From Pseudomonadota bacterium (GTDB lineage: Bacteria > Pseudomonadota > Alphaproteobacteria > Azospirillales > Azospirillaceae): a DNA stretch of 8,791 nucleotides. The stretch lies in contig JAEYOB010000057.1 in the NCBI GenBank assembly GCA_023412175.1, positions 1 to 8,791 of the forward strand, written 5' to 3'. Every line of letters begins with the position of its first letter. Within the stretch, counting starts at the first letter, position 1. Both the position numbers and the translations under genes were made by a program. Below, in pieces: positions 6,336-8,791 of this stretch. The notes beneath the pieces are model-generated. The model was not told the origin of the DNA, did not search any database, and saw nothing but the letters and a program-made list of their open reading frames with translations.

Positions 6336-7409
6336 ATGCGGCGACCGGACAGGAAACAGAAGAAAGAAGTCAAAGCTTCGCTCCGGCGGACCCTGCGCCG
6401 CGGCCGGATCCTGCATGTGCGCTCCGGTCTCTCGCCGGAACGGACGCTGGCGGCCCGCGCCGGCCTGATCCTGCTGCTGCTGTTCACCGTCATCGCGGTG
6501 TTCTGGTTCGACCGCGACGGGCTGAAGGACCAGATCGACGGGCACATCAGCTTCTCCGACATCCTCTACTTCGCCATGATCACCGTCACCACGGTGGGCT
6601 ATGGCGACATCGTGCCGGTCAGCAACACCGCGCGGCTGATCGACGCCTTCGCGGTCACGCCGATCCGCATCTTCATCTGGTTCATCTTCCTGGGGACGGC
6701 CTATGAGTTCGTCGTGCAGAAGATCGTGGAGGATTTCCGTATGAGCCGCCTCCAGAAGCACCTCACCGACCACGTGGTGCTGTGCGGCTACGGGCACAGC
6801 GGCTCCATCGCCGCCAAGGAGACGGTGGCACGCGGGCTCCCGCCGGAACGCGTGGTCGCCATCGACATGTCGGAGGAGCGCGTGCAGCTGGCGGCCGAGG
6901 CCGGCTTCATCGGGCTGCGCGGCGACGCCACCAGCGAGGAACTGCTGATCATGGCGCGCGTGCAGGCCGCCAAGGCGGTGATCGTCAGCACGGCGCGCGA
7001 CGACACGGCGGTCCTGGTGATCCTGACCGTGCGGCACCTGTCCAAGACAGCCAAGATCATCGCCAGCGTCAAGGAGGAGGAGAACATCAAGCTGGCGCAG
7101 CTGAGCGGCGCCGATCTGGTGATCTCACCGCCGCGGATCGGCGGCTTCCTGCTGGCCGACGCGGTGGAAACGCGGCAGGCCACGCCGTTCCTGTGCGACC
7201 TGATGTCCACCGCCGGGGAGGTCGAACTGCACGAGCGCGCCGCACGCTCCGACGAGGTCGGCAAGACCATGGCCGCGGTGACCCGCGGCATGGTGGTGCA
7301 GGTGCACAGCCAGGGCCGCGACGTGCCCTTCAGCGAGCGCCACCGTTACGTCATCCAGCCCGGCGACACGCTGCTGATCATCGACCCCGTGGAGACGGCG
7401 GAGCGCTGA
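6336..7409 (+). CDS. Two-helix potassium channel with RCK (TrkA-N/TrkA-C) domains
   Basis: A 357-residue inner-membrane K+ channel of the MthK-like architecture. A basic N-terminus (1-40) precedes TM1 (about 42-58), a pore helix (72-85), the selectivity filter TVGYGD (86-91) and TM2 (about 107-128, FIWFIFLGTAYEFVV). The cytosolic RCK module begins at HVVLCGYGHSG (146-156), a Rossmann nucleotide-binding loop with Asp177 (VAIDMSE) at the end of the second strand. The module continues through LRGDATSEELL (194-204) to a TrkA-C domain (about 275-352) ending GDTLLIIDP. The RCK part normally gates the pore in response to nucleotides or ions as an octameric ring; the ligand is not evident here. The ribosome binding site is weak. 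ATG at 6336 is the first plausible in-frame start, and a GTG at 6417 is an alternative that spares TM1. Convergent with the peroxiredoxin gene. Confidence 0.93.
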   Translation: MRRPDRKQKKEVKASLRRTLRRGRILHVRSGLSPERTLAARAGLILLLLFTVIAVFWFDRDGLKDQIDGHISFSDILYFAMITVTTVGYGDIVPVSNTARLIDAFAVTPIRIFIWFIFLGTAYEFVVQKIVEDFRMSRLQKHLTDHVVLCGYGHSGSIAAKETVARGLPPERVVAIDMSEERVQLAAEAGFIGLRGDATSEELLIMARVQAAKAVIVSTARDDTAVLVILTVRHLSKTAKIIASVKEEENIKLAQLSGADLVISPPRIGGFLLADAVETRQATPFLCDLMSTAGEVELHERAARSDEVGKTMAAVTRGMVVQVHSQGRDVPFSERHRYVIQPGDTLLIIDPVETAER

Positions 7410-7431
7410 ACGCCCCGCCGCTCCTCCGCGG

Positions 7432-7962
7432 TCAGCGGCTCTGCAGGTACGTCAGGACGTTCTCGGGCGCCGACTCGCCGTACGGGTCGCCGTTCTGGCC
7501 CGCGTCGTTGATGCCCGGCTCCTCGAACCACTTCTCGACCACGCCGTCGTTGACGACCATGGCGTAGCGCCAGCTGCGCATGCCGAAGCCGACATGGTCC
7601 TTGTCGATCAGCATGCCCATGCGGCGGGTGAAGTGGCCCGAGCCGTCCGGGATCAGCTTGACCTTGCTCAGGTTCAGGCTCTTGCCCCACTGGAACATGA
7701 CGAAGGCGTCGTTGACGCTGAGGCAGTAGATCTCGTCCACGCCGAGGTTGCGGAACTCGTCGTACATGCGCTCGAAGGCCGGGCACTGCTCGTTGGAGCA
7801 GGTCGGCGTGAAGGCGCCGGGCAGCGAGAACACCACCACGCGCTTGCCGGCGAACAGGTCGTCGCTCGTCACGTCCTGCCAGCGGAACGGGTTCGGGCCG
7901 CCGACGCTCTCGTCACGGACACGGGTCTTGAAGACGACCGAGGGAACCTTGCGTCCTTCCAT
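7432..7962 (-). CDS. Prx5-type peroxiredoxin
   Basis: A 176-residue cytosolic thiol peroxidase that reduces H2O2, alkyl hydroperoxides and probably peroxynitrite. The active site is PGAFTPTCS (48-56), with peroxidatic Cys55, Thr52 and Pro48. Arg129 in GMRSWRYAMVV is the conserved arginine. WGKSLNL (92-98), MGMLIDKDHVGFGMRSWRY (115-133) and the EEPG segment are characteristic of the Prx5/AhpE-like bacterial enzymes that in other species are fused to glutaredoxin. Here no glutaredoxin domain follows, and the chain ends about 25 residues after EEPG. Other cysteines are Cys60 and Cys80. No cysteine lies in the C-terminal region where the human Prx5 resolving residue sits, so external glutathione/glutaredoxin recycling is likely (inference). 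The start is secure: AGGAGG lies six bases upstream. It is 100 bases downstream of the DUF1289 gene. Confidence 0.95.
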   Translation of the reverse strand: MEGRKVPSVVFKTRVRDESVGGPNPFRWQDVTSDDLFAGKRVVVFSLPGAFTPTCSNEQCPAFERMYDEFRNLGVDEIYCLSVNDAFVMFQWGKSLNLSKVKLIPDGSGHFTRRMGMLIDKDHVGFGMRSWRYAMVVNDGVVEKWFEEPGINDAGQNGDPYGESAPENVLTYLQSR

Positions 7963-8046
7963 GAATATCCTCCTGAAATGCCTGATCGAAACGGCCGAAA
8001 CTCGGGGCAGACCTTACGGCAGGAGCACCGCCGATCCAACCCTTAC

Positions 8047-8064
8047 GAGCGCCGGAGCGCGCTC
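8047..8064. other. Inverted repeat at the end of the DUF1289 gene
   Basis: GAGCGC (8047-8052) and GCGCTC (8059-8064) form a perfect six-base-pair stem around a six-base loop, overlapping the DUF1289 stop codon. There is no U-run. It may separate the DUF1289 transcript from the peroxiredoxin gene, or be chance in GC-rich DNA. Confidence 0.25.
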
Positions 8065-8365
8065 ATGTCGCGCCCGCCGCGGCCTGACGCTCGGCCCGCA
8101 ACGCCGCCAGCCTGGCCTCCAGCTTGGCGATCTTCCTGTCGATCTTCCGCAGCCGCTTGCCCCTGCCCTTCCCGGCCGCGGCCATCAGCGGCTGGACCCG
8201 GCGGTTTACGGTCTCCTTCTCCGCATCGGACAGGCGTTTCCAGGCCCGCGCCTCCTCCAGCGTGCGGAAGCAGGCGTGGCAGACGCTCGTCGAATCGAAC
8301 TTGCAGGCCTTGATGCAGGGATTTTCCGTTGCGCGCTTGCCCATGGCGTATCGTGCGTCAACCAT
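8063..8365 (-). CDS. DUF1289 four-cysteine protein with basic coiled-coil tail
   Basis: A 100-residue protein of the DUF1289 family. Residues 15-43 show the signature NPCIKACKFDSTSVCHACFR, followed by TLEEARAWKRLSDAEK, with Cys17, Cys21, Cys29 and Cys32 in a CX3CX7CX2C arrangement. This would suit a Zn site or Fe-S cluster, though the family's function is not established to my knowledge. Residues 62-96 are very basic and heptad-like (GKGRGKRLRKIDRKIAKLEA, then RLAALRAER), suggesting a coiled coil or nucleic-acid contact. That tail makes it longer than the minimal family member. Two starts are possible: ATG at 8365, which overlaps the upstream stop in ATGGTTGA and favours translational coupling, or ATG at 8344 just before the conserved region. 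Neither has a strong ribosome binding site. It is downstream of and overlapping the DUF2325 gene. Confidence 0.88.
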   Translation of the reverse strand: MVDARYAMGKRATENPCIKACKFDSTSVCHACFRTLEEARAWKRLSDAEKETVNRRVQPLMAAAGKGRGKRLRKIDRKIAKLEARLAALRAERQAAAGAT

Positions 8366-8791
8366 CCACCGCCGCGGCCGTCTCGGTGCCTGTCCGTCCG
8401 AGGGAGCCGAGGACGCGGGTGAAGGTGGTGGCCCCGGCGCTGCGCACCGGCAGGAACGGCTTGGCCATCCGCCGGCACAGCCCCTTCACGCGCAGGCAGG
8501 CGTCGTGGCTGACGCAATCGATGGGGCAGACCACCACGTCGGCGCGCTCGACCAGCCCTTCCAGGTTGCGGGTCGCCTGCTCGAAGCCGCCGTCGTGATG
8601 CAGCAGGCAGCCGTTGCGCGATTCGACGGCGGCCCGCATGAACGGCAGCAGGCTGGGCCGCCCGCCGACGTAGAGGATCGCCTGCCCGCCGAGGTCGCGG
8701 TGCGCCGGGGCAGCCCCCGCGCCGGTGTGGCGCGGCGCCTGGGCCAGACCGTCGAGCACGCGCCGCAACCGCTCCGCCTCGGCTTCGGCGC
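8358..8791 (-). CDS. DUF2325 protein, N-terminus beyond the right edge
   Basis: The C-terminal part (about 144 residues) of a DUF2325-family protein. The frame stays open to the window's end, reading AEAEAERLRRVLDGLAQ before a linker, so the visible TTG at 8768 is not taken as the start. Alternating Ala/Glu/Arg/Leu suggests the end of a coiled coil, which is usual in front of this domain. The domain itself is clear: ILYVGGRPSLLPFMRAAVES, then LLHHDGGFEQATRNLEGLV, ADVVVCPIDCVSHDACLRVK, and KPFLPVRSAG. Several cysteines lie in the CPIDCVSHDAC segment, with further CLL and GLC cysteines, and could bind metal or be redox-active. No catalytic role is known to me. The stop overlaps the DUF1289 start codon by eight bases (ATGGTTGA), so the two are probably translated together. 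Confidence 0.88.
   Translation of the reverse strand, partial: AEAEAERLRRVLDGLAQAPRHTGAGAAPAHRDLGGQAILYVGGRPSLLPFMRAAVESRNGCLLHHDGGFEQATRNLEGLVERADVVVCPIDCVSHDACLRVKGLCRRMAKPFLPVRSAGATTFTRVLGSLGRTGTETAAAVDG

Noticed and set aside
7417..7439. GCCGCT/AGCGGC inverted repeat between the convergent channel and peroxiredoxin genes
   Set aside because: Short stem, 11-base loop, no U-run, and it extends into the peroxiredoxin coding end. Terminator function is not supported.
8358..8768. TTG at 8768 as the start of a complete DUF2325 gene
   Set aside because: The frame stays open to the window edge with coiled-coil-like sequence, so the gene is treated as partial.

Overview
The window reads as chromosomal DNA of a high-GC alphaproteobacterium, most likely Rhodospirillales and close to Azospirillum. 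This rests on very GC-rich codon use, strong AGGAGG-type ribosome binding sites, and protein types common in that group: a DUF482/FemAB-like acyltransferase, a four-cysteine DUF1289 protein, a DUF2325 protein and a Spy-like periplasmic protein with the AELNGYPGP signature. The genus is an inference from protein flavour, not from a marker gene. I see no rRNA, tRNA, transposase, integrase, phage gene or CRISPR array. Coding density is high and no gene-free stretch exceeds about 170 bases.

Layout from left to right. A small secreted histidine-rich protein (74-397, +) converges on a small membrane-anchored protein with the SFPASDPPS tail motif (407-712, -). Next comes a 434-residue pentapeptide-repeat protein (809-2113, -). 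A compact minus-strand group follows, read from right to left: secreted S10-family serine carboxypeptidase (4023-5534), RidA-like protein (3504-3971) and DUF482 acyltransferase (2284-3444), with gaps of 51 and 59 bases, so probably one transcript. Diverging from the carboxypeptidase is a periplasmic Spy/CpxP-like protein with a His-rich tail (5680-6249, +), followed by a two-helix potassium channel with a cytosolic RCK module (6336-7409, +). Converging on the channel is a minus-strand group: a DUF2325 protein cut by the right edge (8358-8791), an overlapping DUF1289 protein (8063-8365) and a Prx5-type peroxiredoxin (7432-7962).

The genes look like ordinary housekeeping and stress or envelope functions: metal binding in the periplasm, periplasmic peptide cleavage, clearance of reactive enamines or imines, peroxide removal and potassium conductance. 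I do not see a coherent new multi-gene system. The points most worth a second look are local: an abutting 13-base direct repeat just upstream of the RidA-like gene, a dyad plus promoter-like pair between the carboxypeptidase and Spy-like genes, the segmented pentapeptide solenoid with its conserved-looking break, and the overlapping pair of cysteine-rich DUF2325 and DUF1289 genes.
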